The notes: generated by a model not told the origin, from the sequence alone. Shown: positions 1 to 6,340, numbered from the stretch's first letter. The stretch: DNA of 8,484 nt from Deltaproteobacteria bacterium (GCA_023489025.1 JAMDCN010000160.1:1-8484); one strand, 5' to 3'. Program-made: numbers and translations.

Positions 1-1212
1 GTCGCGGGAGAGCGTCGGGAGCGGGGGTACCGCGGGGAGTTGCGGTGCATCTTTCCTCGCGGTCGCTCCCGTCATCCATGGCTCTCGCGACACTTGGCCA
101 CCCATGGCCATTGCCTCGACGGAGAGCAACCCCTGGGCGTTGGCGAGGCGCAGCAGCAGCAGCTCGAACCCGAGGTGCGGGAATTCGGTCGCCAGCACAT
201 CCCGCTCGGACCGGAACGCGATATCGAGTAGGAGCATCCACTCCTCCCGGGAGCGGCGCGCCGTCAGCTCCCGCATCCGGTCGAGGGACGCGGGGGAGTG
301 ACGGAAGAGGAGCGCTTCCTGGCCGGTGAAGGAAAGGACCGCCGCGTCGCGCAGGACGTCGATCAGGGAAAGGTAAAGGTACTTGAGGTCCGCGCCGCGG
401 GAGAGCAGGGAGGCGAACCGGGTCAGGGCCGGTCCCGCGCCGTCGAGGACGGCGGCGGAGACGAGGTCGATCGCCGCCTCGACTCCCACCAACCCCAGCA
501 TTCCCTCCACCAGCGCCGCGGTGACGCTCCCGCCGCCGGAAACCGCCGCCTGTTCGAAAAGGGATTGTCCGTCGCGCATCGATCCGAAGGCGTACCGCGC
601 CATGAGGACGAGGGCGTCCTCCTCGGCGGTGATTCCTTCCTTGCTCGCCATCTCCGACAGCCGACCCCGCACTTCGGCGTCGGTCAGCATGCGGAAATCG
701 AAACGCTGCACGCGGGAAAGGATCGTGTCGGGGATGCGGTTGGGCTCCGTGGTGGCGAGGATGAACACCACGTGGGGAGGCGGTTCCTCGAGCGTCTTCA
801 GCAGCCCGTTGAAGGCCTGCTTCGACAGCATGTGGACCTCGTCGATGATGTAGACCTTGTACCGGAGGCGGGAGGGGGCGTAGGCGGCGTTCTCGCGCAG
901 GCTGCGGATATCGTCGATCCCGGTGTTGGAGGCCCCGTCGATCTCCTGGACGTCGGTTCCGGCGCCGACCTCGACGCACGTGGGGCAGGACAGGCACGGC
1001 GTGGGGGTGGGTCCCTTCTCGCAGTTGAGCGCCCGGGCGAGGATCCGGGCGAAGGTGGTCTTGCCGACGCCGCGGGTGCCGGAGAACAGGTAGGCGTGGT
1101 GGATCTTCCCCGAGGTGATCGCGTTGGCGAGGGCGCGGGTGACGTGCCCCTGCCCGACGATCTCGCCGAACGTCTTCGGGCGCCATTTCCTCGCGAGCGC
1201 TTCGTACGCCAT
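1..1212 (-). CDS. dnaX: DNA polymerase III subunit gamma/tau (DnaX), 3' end beyond window
   Basis: DnaX is the ATPase of the replicative clamp loader. It opens the beta clamp and, in its tau form, links the polymerase cores. The frame stays open from the ATG at 1210-1212 to the window edge, giving 404 residues and no stop. Visible: N-terminal MAYEALARKWRPKTF; Walker A GTRGVGKT at residues 45-52; a four-cysteine zinc module at C64, C73, C76 and C79, the same spacing as in E. coli; Walker B with DEVH at 124-127; sensor 1 LATTEP near 152-157; sensor 2 GSMRD near 210-214. The usual SRC motif reads SRV (near residue 166). Residues 367-384 are encoded by a copy of the 26-bp repeat, and a Pro/Ala-rich tau linker follows. 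An AGGGGG stretch 11 nt before the ATG is the likely ribosome site. The gene lies 51 nt after the SRP RNA gene on the same strand, a common bacterial arrangement, with no obvious terminator between them. Confidence 0.96.
   Translation of the reverse strand, partial: MAYEALARKWRPKTFGEIVGQGHVTRALANAITSGKIHHAYLFSGTRGVGKTTFARILARALNCEKGPTPTPCLSCPTCVEVGAGTDVQEIDGASNTGIDDIRSLRENAAYAPSRLRYKVYIIDEVHMLSKQAFNGLLKTLEEPPPHVVFILATTEPNRIPDTILSRVQRFDFRMLTDAEVRGRLSEMASKEGITAEEDALVLMARYAFGSMRDGQSLFEQAAVSGGGSVTAALVEGMLGLVGVEAAIDLVSAAVLDGAGPALTRFASLLSRGADLKYLYLSLIDVLRDAAVLSFTGQEALLFRHSPASLDRMRELTARRSREEWMLLLDIAFRSERDVLATEFPHLGFELLLLRLANAQGLLSVEAMAMGGQVSREPWMTGATARKDAPQLPAVPPLPTLSRD
61..114. repeat. CCATGG repeat, copy A, inside dnaX
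   Basis: Positions 61-114 match 1408-1461 at 46 of 54 bases without gaps. CCATGG occurs at 76-81 and 102-107, 26 bp apart. The shared core on the plus strand is CGCGACACTTG followed by CC and then CCATGG. In the dnaX frame this copy encodes residues 367-384 and introduces no stop. The position is the junction between the clamp-loader domains and the variable tau linker, where an added segment is likely to be tolerated. Confidence 0.75.
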
Positions 1213-1263
1213 CGGTTCCGCATCCCCCTTCATGCTGGGTTCAGACTCCGGGCTCGCGGGTCC

Positions 1264-1372
1264 GCCGGCGGCCAGGTGAACCGCCGGCACACGGAGATGT
1301 GCGGCTGCCGCTGCTTCCTTCCGGACCTGACGGGGTTCGCCGACTTCCGTTGCGGCGGGCCTGGCCGCCGGC
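1264..1372 (-). ncRNA. ffs: bacterial SRP RNA (4.5S RNA)
   Basis: This is the RNA of the signal recognition particle, which binds Ffh and targets nascent membrane and secreted proteins to the translocon. The minus strand carries the universal domain IV apical sequence GTCAGGTCCGGAAGGAAGC (within 1310-1331) with its GGAA tetraloop and the following asymmetric-loop bases. The ends close in a perfect 13-bp stem: GCCGGCGGCCAGG at the 5' end (1360-1372) pairs with CCTGGCCGCCGGC at the 3' end (1264-1276). The inner arms CGCCGCAAC and TGCCGGCGG also pair in the usual elongated hairpin. The length, about 109 nt, fits the small Alu-less bacterial form. Exact ends are inferred from the stem and could differ by a few bases. 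dnaX follows on the same strand. Confidence 0.95.
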
Positions 1373-1390
1373 GCATCCGCGGCCGCTCCA

Positions 1391-1490
1391 GCGCATCCAT
1401 GCGCTCCGGTCGCTGCCGCCATCCATGGCTCACGCGACACTTGCCCGTCCATGGGCATCGCGTCACTTGGCCGTCCATGGCCTTCGGGGC
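1391..1490. repeat. CCATGG repeat, copy B, upstream of SRP RNA
   Basis: CCATGG occurs at 1423-1428, 1449-1454 and 1475-1480, exactly 26 bp apart. Two adjacent 26-bp units (1433-1458 and 1459-1484) match at 22 of 26 bases. On one side the element also carries a self-complementary AGCGCAT/ATGCGCT stretch near 1391-1405. It is noncoding here and sits between the predicted SRP RNA promoter and the RNA. It may be a short dispersed repeat of this genome; no transposase or target duplication is visible. Confidence 0.75.
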
Positions 1491-1525
1491 ATCCGGCCGG
1501 TCGATCGCATGTCGCAAAGATGGAT

Positions 1526-1554
1526 ATCCTACGGGAACCGGGGCCGCATTTCAA
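1526..1554 (-). promoter_or_regulatory. likely sigma70-type promoter for SRP RNA/dnaX
   Basis: The minus strand has -35 TTGAAA (1549-1554), a 17-nt spacer and -10 TAGGAT (1526-1531). A transcript would start near 1519. That is about 150 nt before the mature SRP RNA 5' end, and the CCATGG repeat lies in between, so the precursor would carry the repeat. This was found by eye; a closer GC-rich promoter cannot be excluded. Confidence 0.5.
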
Positions 1555-1620
1555 GGAGATCCGGGACAAGGCGCCGGGAACCGGAATTTGCGCGGTGAGG
1601 CCGGGAACCATAACTATTTT

Positions 1621-1646
1621 ATCGTACAGATCATTTGTGTTACAAA
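1621..1646 (+). promoter_or_regulatory. shared operator-like motif, copy 1 (serine hydrolase promoter)
   Basis: ACAGAT-C-ATTTGT (1626-1638) is a near-palindrome followed by GTT and ACAAA, giving three ACAAAT/ATTTGT-type half-sites. The same arrangement occurs at 5075-5100 and 8145-8170. TATTTT at 1615-1620 just upstream could be a weak -10 for the plus-strand gene. On the minus strand TTGTAA (1640-1645), 18 nt and TAAAAT (1616-1621) could form a promoter towards ffs. The core ends 42 nt before the chosen ATG at 1680. The site is AT-rich in a GC-rich setting. Confidence 0.6.
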
Positions 1647-1679
1647 CGACCAATGATCTCTTGCGTGGCGGGTTGCAAC

Positions 1680-2825
1680 ATGTCGCGAGCCATCGGGCGC
1701 CCCTTCCTTGCGATCGTCGCCGCCCTGCTCGGACTGGCGGCGATGTCGACGGCTGCGGCCGCCGCGAATCGCTACGACGTTTCCTATTTCTGGTCGCGGA
1801 GTCTCGCCGGGGTCCAGGACTACCGCGACCGGGTAGCCGGAGTGCTGGGGCCGGGAGTGACCAACAGTCTCAAGGTGGTCGCCAAGGGCGACCTGTTCGG
1901 TCTGGTCTACGCGCGCCATGGTGGCCGCGCCGGAGCGACACGGGTCGCGAAAGTCCATACCCGGCTGTTGCAATCCCGGGGCCTGGAAGCCGCCATGCCG
2001 GTGCGCTCGCAGGATTGGGCGGAAACCGAACGCAGTCGCGAGATCCGCGACCTCCAGGCTGCCGTCGAAGACCACATCAGCCGCCTGCGCCGGGAAGGCA
2101 GGATCAAGGCCGACGAGCGCACCGGCTGGTCGGTATATGATTTCACCGCCGGCGAAAAGCTGGTCAGCATTAACGAGGACGAGCAGTTCGAAGCGGCCAG
2201 CATGGTGAAGCTCTTTATCGCCGCGGCTTTCTTTTGCAAGGTCGAGAAGGGTGAACTGATTTACGGCGATAAAAGCCGCCGACACATGGAACTGGCGATC
2301 CAGCATTCGAACAATGCCGCCACCAATTGGATGCTCCGGAAGATCGGCGGGCCGAAGGCGGTTGAACGGATACTGAAACGGAAATACCCCGGCATCTTCC
2401 AGGATACGCGCATCGTCGAATACATACCGCGCGGTGGGCGAACTTACCGCAACAAGGCATCCCCCCACGACTACAGCCGCTTCCTGTATGCGGTCTGGAA
2501 GGAGGACATTTTCGGCGCCCGGGAGATCAAACGCCTGATGGCGCTGCCGGGATCCGACCGGATCTACACGGGGGTAGCGAGCATCCCGGTGAGCACCCGG
2601 GTTTACAACAAGACCGGCAGCACCGCGCACGTCTGCGGCGATATGGGAATCCTGAATGTCAAGGGTCCGGACGGCAAGCGTTACCCCTACACCGTGATCG
2701 GCATCATCGAGAAAGAGCGGCGCGCCCGCGACTACACGACCTGGATCCGCTCACGCGGCGCGGTGATCCGCAGCGTGTCCAGGGCCATTTACCAGGGCAT
2801 CGCGAACCGCCACGACTTTTACTGA
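1680..2825 (+). CDS. exported SPOR-like/class A beta-lactamase-fold serine hydrolase
   Basis: A 381-residue protein predicted to be periplasmic. Residues 1-29 form a signal peptide (basic start, hydrophobic core, AAAAA before N30). Residues 31-112 resemble a SPOR domain, the fold that binds denuded peptidoglycan. A charged helical stretch follows at 113-145. Residues 146-381 carry the three motifs of the penicillin-binding/class A beta-lactamase fold in order: SxxK as S174-M-V-K177, SxN as S210-N-N212, and KTG at 311-313. Glu247 lies roughly where the class A general base Glu166 would fall, but the ExxLN context is absent. Beta-lactam hydrolysis is therefore doubtful, and a peptidoglycan peptidase or ligand-binding role is equally possible. 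ATG 1680 is chosen because it puts the signal peptide at the N terminus; ATG 1653 and TTG 1635 are in frame but poorer. The gene lies just after operator motif copy 1. Its codons look less strictly GC-ending than its neighbours, so transfer is possible. Confidence 0.85.
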   Translation: MSRAIGRPFLAIVAALLGLAAMSTAAAAANRYDVSYFWSRSLAGVQDYRDRVAGVLGPGVTNSLKVVAKGDLFGLVYARHGGRAGATRVAKVHTRLLQSRGLEAAMPVRSQDWAETERSREIRDLQAAVEDHISRLRREGRIKADERTGWSVYDFTAGEKLVSINEDEQFEAASMVKLFIAAAFFCKVEKGELIYGDKSRRHMELAIQHSNNAATNWMLRKIGGPKAVERILKRKYPGIFQDTRIVEYIPRGGRTYRNKASPHDYSRFLYAVWKEDIFGAREIKRLMALPGSDRIYTGVASIPVSTRVYNKTGSTAHVCGDMGILNVKGPDGKRYPYTVIGIIEKERRARDYTTWIRSRGAVIRSVSRAIYQGIANRHDFY

Positions 2826-2844
2826 GGTTTAGACACTGGCGGCT

Positions 2845-2871
2845 GCCGGTCGATGCCGAAGGCATCCCGGC
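2845..2871. terminator. hairpin between convergent genes
   Basis: GCCGG-TC-GATGCC-GAA-GGCATC-CCGGC folds into an 11-bp stem with a two-base bulge and a three-base loop. It lies 20 nt after the serine hydrolase stop and 34 nt after the ATPase stop on the opposite strand. Neither strand has a T-run after it, so it may be a weak or factor-assisted bidirectional terminator. Confidence 0.35.
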
Positions 2872-2904
2872 GGCGCGCATCCTCACAATCCGGGAGTCGC
2901 AAGG

Positions 2905-4068
2905 TCAGGGGAAGATCGTTCCGCTTTCCACTTCCCTGAGAAATGCGGGCACAGGGAGAATCTCGATCCCGTCGCCGGTTGCCAGAGACCGATCCCCCGT
3001 ATGGACGACAAGACGCCGCCGAAGCCCCGGAAGCTCCGTGATGGCCCGCAGGCCGGTCAACTCCCCCTCCCGGACGTTTCTCGACGATTTCACTTCGATG
3101 GCGACGAGAGCGCTCCCCTTGCGCAACAGGAAATCGACCTCTACGCCCGATCCTTTCCCCGCGGCCCAATAGAACCATTCGTCGAACAGGTTCCCGTAGT
3201 CCCTGTATGCCCGGAGGACGGATGCGATCCACCCCTCGAACAGGTGGCCGCGCTCCTCCGCCGCGACCGGCCCGAGTTGACGCTTCATGGCTCTCGGAAT
3301 TCCGGGATCGGCCCAGTACAATTTCGGGTGCCTCCGTTCACGAACGCGCAGCCGCGCCTCGAAGGCCGGCAGCGTGAACGTGAGCATCGTGTCTTCGAGG
3401 ATCGTCAGGTAGCCCGAGATCGTCGTCCGGGCGACGCCGGCATCGCGGGCGATTCCCGCAACGTTGATGACCTGGCCGTGGAACAGCGCGGCGATCGGCA
3501 GGAATCTCGCGAAACCCGGCAGATTGCGGACCAGCGCCTCCGCCTGCACCTCCTCCTTCAGGTAGAGCTGGGCATAGGCGGCGAGGGCCTCCCCCCGGTC
3601 GGGAGCCGACCAGACGACGGGGAGGCTTCCCCAGTGCAGGATGCTCTCGATGTCGAAGTCCCGGCCCAGTTCCTTCGGGAGCAGCGGATGCATGTTGCGG
3701 CGGACGGCCCTTCCGGCCAGCAGGTTCGTGCCTGCCGTCTTGAGCCTGCGGGCGCTGGAGCCGCAAAGGACGAACCGGAGTCCGCGGTCCTCGAAGTATC
3801 GATGCACCTCGTTGAGCAACGGCGGGATCCGCTGGATCTCGTCGACCACGACGACCGTCCCCTTCGGGACAGCCCTCAACTCTCCGGCGAAACGGCCGAT
3901 GTCGGCCAACAACGACTGGTACAGCGACTCGTCGAGAAGGTCGATCGTGTGGGCGTTCGGGAACGTCGTCCTCAGCCAGGTGCTTTTCCCTGTCCCTCGA
4001 GGCCCGAAGAGAAAGAAGGATCCCTTGGGAGGCGCAAGGAGGCGGGGGTATATATGCGTGGATACCAT
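2905..4068 (-). CDS. AAA ATPase with DUF4143 domain (COG1373 type)
   Basis: 387 residues, the usual length for this family. Walker A GPRGTGKST is at 22-30 and Walker B VVVVDEIQ at 72-79 (AAA_14). CGSSARRL at 102-109 matches the conserved sensor-like segment of these proteins. A winged-helix region with VARTTISGYLTILEDT (212-227) is typical of DUF4143. The C terminus has a PD-(D/E)xK-like arrangement: E278, then VEVDFL with D312, then IEVKSS with E325 and K327. The family is widespread in accessory DNA and its cellular role is poorly defined. A DNA-related NTPase/nuclease is likely by fold only. It follows the vapC stop by 27 nt on the same strand and may be co-transcribed with vapBC. No good ribosome site is visible before the ATG; GGGG 12 nt upstream is the best. 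Confidence 0.88.
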   Translation of the reverse strand: MVSTHIYPRLLAPPKGSFFLFGPRGTGKSTWLRTTFPNAHTIDLLDESLYQSLLADIGRFAGELRAVPKGTVVVVDEIQRIPPLLNEVHRYFEDRGLRFVLCGSSARRLKTAGTNLLAGRAVRRNMHPLLPKELGRDFDIESILHWGSLPVVWSAPDRGEALAAYAQLYLKEEVQAEALVRNLPGFARFLPIAALFHGQVINVAGIARDAGVARTTISGYLTILEDTMLTFTLPAFEARLRVRERRHPKLYWADPGIPRAMKRQLGPVAAEERGHLFEGWIASVLRAYRDYGNLFDEWFYWAAGKGSGVEVDFLLRKGSALVAIEVKSSRNVREGELTGLRAITELPGLRRRLVVHTGDRSLATGDGIEILPVPAFLREVESGTIFP

Positions 4069-4095
4069 GCCGTCATTATGCCCCGAATTATGATG

Positions 4096-4455
4096 TCATG
4101 AATACCCGATCGAGAAGGAACCCGCCGTCCGGGCCAGGCGCTGGTCAAGGGTCCAGATCGGCGAGCGGGCGATGCGGGCGGATGCCAGCAGGTGGATGTC
4201 GATCCAGCCGACTCCCTTCCCGTGCAGCTTCTCGCTCTCGAGAAATCCGAGCACTTCATCGTGCCCGGCAAGGGGCGCCTGAGGCAGCGAGGCGAGGAGG
4301 GTGAGGATCTCCCGCCGGTTCCGCAGGTTCCCGCAGGCGAGTTCCCCCAGGACGAACCTGTGGCCCAGAACCCGTTCTTCGCCGAGCAGGGAGCGGAGTC
4401 GGTCGTTCCCGCGCCGGAAGTGGTCCACCCAGACGGAGGTGTCGACCAGGATCAA
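4096..4455 (-). CDS. vapC: VapC-type PIN-domain toxin
   Basis: 119 residues. PIN-domain ribonuclease toxins of type II systems cleave RNA (often tRNA or rRNA) using a metal-binding acidic cluster. The expected residues are here: D5 in ILVDTSVW, E38 in LGELACG, D86 in WIDIHLLA and D104 in WTLDQRL. The reading frame begins at TTG (4453-4455) and overlaps the antitoxin stop by TTGA, which implies translational coupling and toxin dosage limited by antitoxin translation. A TTG start rather than ATG is consistent with low toxin output. All four acidic positions are present, so the toxin looks intact. Confidence 0.9.
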   Translation of the reverse strand: MILVDTSVWVDHFRRGNDRLRSLLGEERVLGHRFVLGELACGNLRNRREILTLLASLPQAPLAGHDEVLGFLESEKLHGKGVGWIDIHLLASARIARSPIWTLDQRLARTAGSFSIGYS

Positions 4456-4652
4456 GCGGCCCGAACCGATCGCCTGCGGGGCGGCCGGCGGAGGTTCTTT
4501 TCGGTCCCCCCGAGATCCGCCAGGCGACGGGCGCCTTCGCGGGCGATGAGCGCCGCAAGTCCCATCCGGACCAAGGCGGTCTTTTCCGTGACGCCGGTGA
4601 GCCGGGCCGCCTCCTCGATCAATTTTGCCTCGATGTTCAGTGTCGTCCTCAT
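4452..4652 (-). CDS. vapB: VapB-family antitoxin
   Basis: 66 residues, beginning MRTTLNIEAKLIEEAARLTG, characteristic of the VapB antitoxins (DUF2191 type) that pair with PIN toxins. The N-terminal part should form the DNA-binding dimer. The Arg-rich C-terminal tail (RRPPRRR near 56-61) should contact VapC. ATG 4650-4652 is chosen because family members begin MRTTL; in-frame ATG 4656-4658 and TTG 4659-4661 are alternatives. No Shine-Dalgarno sequence is visible, and the predicted promoter would start transcription almost at the start codon, so the mRNA may be nearly leaderless. vapC overlaps its end by four bases. Confidence 0.88.
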   Translation of the reverse strand: MRTTLNIEAKLIEEAARLTGVTEKTALVRMGLAALIAREGARRLADLGGTEKNLRRPPRRRSVRAA

Positions 4653-4688
4653 ATGCATCAATATGTATCTTCAGTGCATAAGAGTCAA
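4650..4688 (-). promoter_or_regulatory. vapBC promoter and likely operator
   Basis: The minus strand has -35 TTGACT (4683-4688), a 17-nt spacer and -10 CATATT (4660-4665). The -10 overlaps an inverted repeat, CATAT-TGATGC-ATATG (4650-4665), which also covers the antitoxin start codons. VapBC complexes usually repress their own promoter by binding such repeats. The transcript start would fall near 4653. Confidence 0.5.
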
Positions 4689-4747
4689 GGGGGAGATCGT
4701 TCCTCGGACAATTCGTTGCCGACGAAATCCGGCGCGGCGAGGCCGGA

Positions 4748-4969
4748 TCATTTCACGGAATCGCCCGGGGATTCGGCCCTGACGTAAAGGACCGGGGTGA
4801 CCGCGGGCGCCGCGTAGTCCACACCGAGGTGGGGTCTCGCGATCTTCAGGATCGGGTGCATCCTTCGTTTCGTGAAACCCGAGGAGATCCTCCGGCGCTC
4901 GTATTCGATGTCCACCGCGAGGACCACGGCGCCGAGAATCGCGGCCGTGGCGGTCAGTTTCTTTCGAAT
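4748..4969 (-). pseudogene. truncated M23 metallopeptidase remnant
   Basis: The minus-strand frame ending at TGA 4748-4750 contains [18 protein letters not shown] and then [11 protein letters not shown]. This is the start of an M23 (LytM-type) peptidoglycan endopeptidase domain with the first zinc ligands H47 and D51 (numbering from 4969). The normal GTPV reads VTPV, and the frame then diverges and stops 14 residues later. The second metal-binding part (an HxH-type motif) is absent, as is most of the N-terminal part of a normal protein of some 300 residues or more. A hydrophobic stretch ([14 protein letters not shown]) precedes the domain. GGAGGG at 4979-4984 sits 9 nt before an ATT at 4967-4969, where an ATG may once have been; no good start codon remains. 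This is a remnant, not an active enzyme. Confidence 0.7.
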
Positions 4970-5043
4970 GCCTCGATACCCTCCTGTCAGGCCCTGCTCC
5001 GGCTCGTGCGAACCGTTTCTGCAGGTGGATACGTACGATAAAG

Positions 5044-5070
5044 TTGAAACTGATACTTTTTACGGATAAT
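5044..5070 (+). promoter_or_regulatory. candidate mscS promoter
   Basis: TTGAAA at 5044-5049 and GATAAT at 5065-5070 each match sigma70 elements at five of six positions, but the 15-nt spacer is short. The operator-like motif at 5075-5100 would cover the transcription start, a typical repression geometry. About 110-130 nt of leader would precede the mscS start. Confidence 0.4.
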
Positions 5071-5074
5071 ACTC

Positions 5075-5100
5075 TTCATGCAAATCGTTTGTGTTGCAAG
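5075..5100 (+). promoter_or_regulatory. shared operator-like motif, copy 2 (mscS promoter)
   Basis: GCAAAT-C-GTTTGT (5080-5092) followed by GTT and GCAAG, aligned without gaps to the copies at 1621-1646 and 8145-8170. All three share TTTGTGTT exactly. It lies 116 nt before the mscS ATG, in the same orientation relative to the gene as the other two copies. Confidence 0.6.
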
Positions 5101-5112
5101 AGATATATCCTT

Positions 5113-5193
5113 ATGTTTGAGAAGGCGTTTCCGCATGGAGGGGAGGCCGGGCGAAAGATCACCAAGCGGATCTCCCGCATAGAGGAGAAATAG
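5113..5193 (+). other. short open frame in the mscS leader
   Basis: An ATG-initiated frame of 26 codons (start MFEKAFPHGG, end RISRIEEK) ends at TAG 15 nt before the mscS ATG. It lies downstream of the operator-like motif, inside the expected leader. It has no visible ribosome site. It could be a leader peptide, the tail of a lost gene, or chance. Its charged composition with Lys/Arg/Glu is protein-like but I recognise no family. Confidence 0.25.
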
Positions 5194-5208
5194 ATCAAGG
5201 AGGAGACG

Positions 5209-6261
5209 ATGATCGAGGATATCCTGCGGCGCGAGTTCTACCACAACCGGATCTCGGAGTACCTCATCTGCCTGGCGATCATCGCCGGAGGTATTCTCGC
5301 GGTGCGGGTCGTGGAGGCCCTGGCATTGCGGCGCCTGAAGGCGTGGGCGGAAAAGACCCCGACCACGTACGACGACTTCCTCGTCGACCGGATCCAGGGG
5401 ACGGGAATCCCGCTGGCTTACCTGGGGATCGTTCAGGCCTCCCTTCGGTTCCTGACGCTCACGCCCCGGGTCGAGCGGATCATCGACATGGCCGGGATCG
5501 TCCTCCTGACGCTCCTCCTCATCGTCTTCACCGTGGCGCTCGTGCGGTACGGCTTCGAGGAATACATGCGGAAGCGGGGGGAGAACGCCTCCCGGGACCG
5601 CGCACTGAAGGGGGTCGTCAGCCTGGCGAAGGCCCTGGTCTGGGTCACCGGCGCCCTCTTCCTGCTCGACAACCTCGGATTCAGGATCTCCACCTTGGTC
5701 GCGGGGCTCGGCATCGGCGGGATCGCGGTGGCCCTCGCGGCACAGACCATCCTCGGGGACCTGTTCGCCTACTTCACCATCCTGTTCGACCGCCCCTTCG
5801 AGATCGGCGACTTCGTCGTCGTCGGCGAACACATGGGGGTCATCGAACGCTTCGGGATCAAGACCACGCGGATCGCCAGCCTCGATGGAGAACAGATCGT
5901 CGTGTCCAACAAGGACCTCACCGACTCGAGGGTGCGCAACTTCCGGCGGATGACGAAACGGCGCGTGGCGTTCCGGCTCGGCGTGACGTACCGGACCCCG
6001 GCTACGCTTCTCCGGGAGATCCCCGGGATCGTCACGGACATCTTCCGGGAGATCGAGGGGGCGACCCTGGACCGGGTCCACTTCTTCTCCTACGGGGACT
6101 TCAGCCTGATCCACGAGATCGTCTATTACGTCGACGGGAACGACTACACGAGATACATGGACCTCCAGCAGAAGGTCAACCTGCGGATCCACGAGGAGTT
6201 CGAGAAGCGCCGGATCGAGTTCGCCTACCCGACCCAGACCCTGTACCTGAACAAGGCCTGA
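5209..6261 (+). CDS. MscS-family mechanosensitive ion channel
   Basis: 350 residues. The family forms heptameric inner-membrane channels that open under membrane tension and release solutes on osmotic downshock. Hydrophobic segments are visible near residues 16-38, 66-84, 92-113 and 136-153. A pore-lining helix follows at 160-190 with the small-residue run AGLGIGGIAVALAAQTILGD. The soluble beta domain then begins with RPFEIGDFVVV (195-205) and IKTTRIASLDGEQIVVSN (217-234), both family signatures. The C-terminal alpha/beta vestibule domain (to about 347) looks complete. ATG 5209 follows AAGGAGG (5197-5203) by 5 nt, a strong ribosome site, so the start is secure. The gene stands alone on the plus strand, downstream of operator motif copy 2 and convergent with the broken clc gene. 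Confidence 0.95.
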   Translation: MIEDILRREFYHNRISEYLICLAIIAGGILAVRVVEALALRRLKAWAEKTPTTYDDFLVDRIQGTGIPLAYLGIVQASLRFLTLTPRVERIIDMAGIVLLTLLLIVFTVALVRYGFEEYMRKRGENASRDRALKGVVSLAKALVWVTGALFLLDNLGFRISTLVAGLGIGGIAVALAAQTILGDLFAYFTILFDRPFEIGDFVVVGEHMGVIERFGIKTTRIASLDGEQIVVSNKDLTDSRVRNFRRMTKRRVAFRLGVTYRTPATLLREIPGIVTDIFREIEGATLDRVHFFSYGDFSLIHEIVYYVDGNDYTRYMDLQQKVNLRIHEEFEKRRIEFAYPTQTLYLNKA

Positions 6262-6268
6262 GGGCTTC

Positions 6269-6340
6269 GATCCCGGTTTTTGTCATCGGGATCCGTCATG
6301 TTATCGATCCCACCCACGGGCACCCGATTCGGCCCGGTGG
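6269..6340. terminator. hairpins between convergent mscS and clc
   Basis: Two stems lie in this 96-bp gap. GATCCCG (6269-6275) pairs with CGGGATC (6287-6293). CCACGGGC (6314-6321) pairs with GCCC-GTGG in 6332-6340, with one bulged G. Neither is followed by a T-run on either strand, so assignment as terminators rests on position and structure only. Confidence 0.35.

Noticed and set aside
1391..1490. CRISPR-like array
   Set aside because: The 26-bp units are directly adjacent with no unique spacers, there are only two to three of them, and no cas genes are present.
1521..1650. Plus-strand frame starting MDILREPGPHFKEIRDK
   Set aside because: The first 30 or so residues look protein-like, but it has no ribosome site, overlaps the predicted SRP promoter and the operator, and then runs out of frame into the serine hydrolase gene.
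298..1656. Long plus-strand open frame opposite dnaX and the SRP RNA
   Set aside because: It runs antisense to a clear dnaX and an RNA gene. Its translation is low-complexity Gly/Arg/Asp-rich, typical of a GC-rich shadow frame.
4066..4098. Operator in the vapC-ATPase gap
   Set aside because: Scattered CATAAT/ATGAC repeats are visible but form no convincing inverted repeat and do not match the shared operator motif.
3001..4101. Long plus-strand open frame opposite the AAA ATPase
   Set aside because: The minus strand has Walker A, Walker B and DUF4143 features; this frame has none.
4987..6192. Long minus-strand open frame opposite mscS
   Set aside because: It mirrors the MscS coding sequence, is rich in Asp, Pro and Glu without any family motif, and is explained by high GC.
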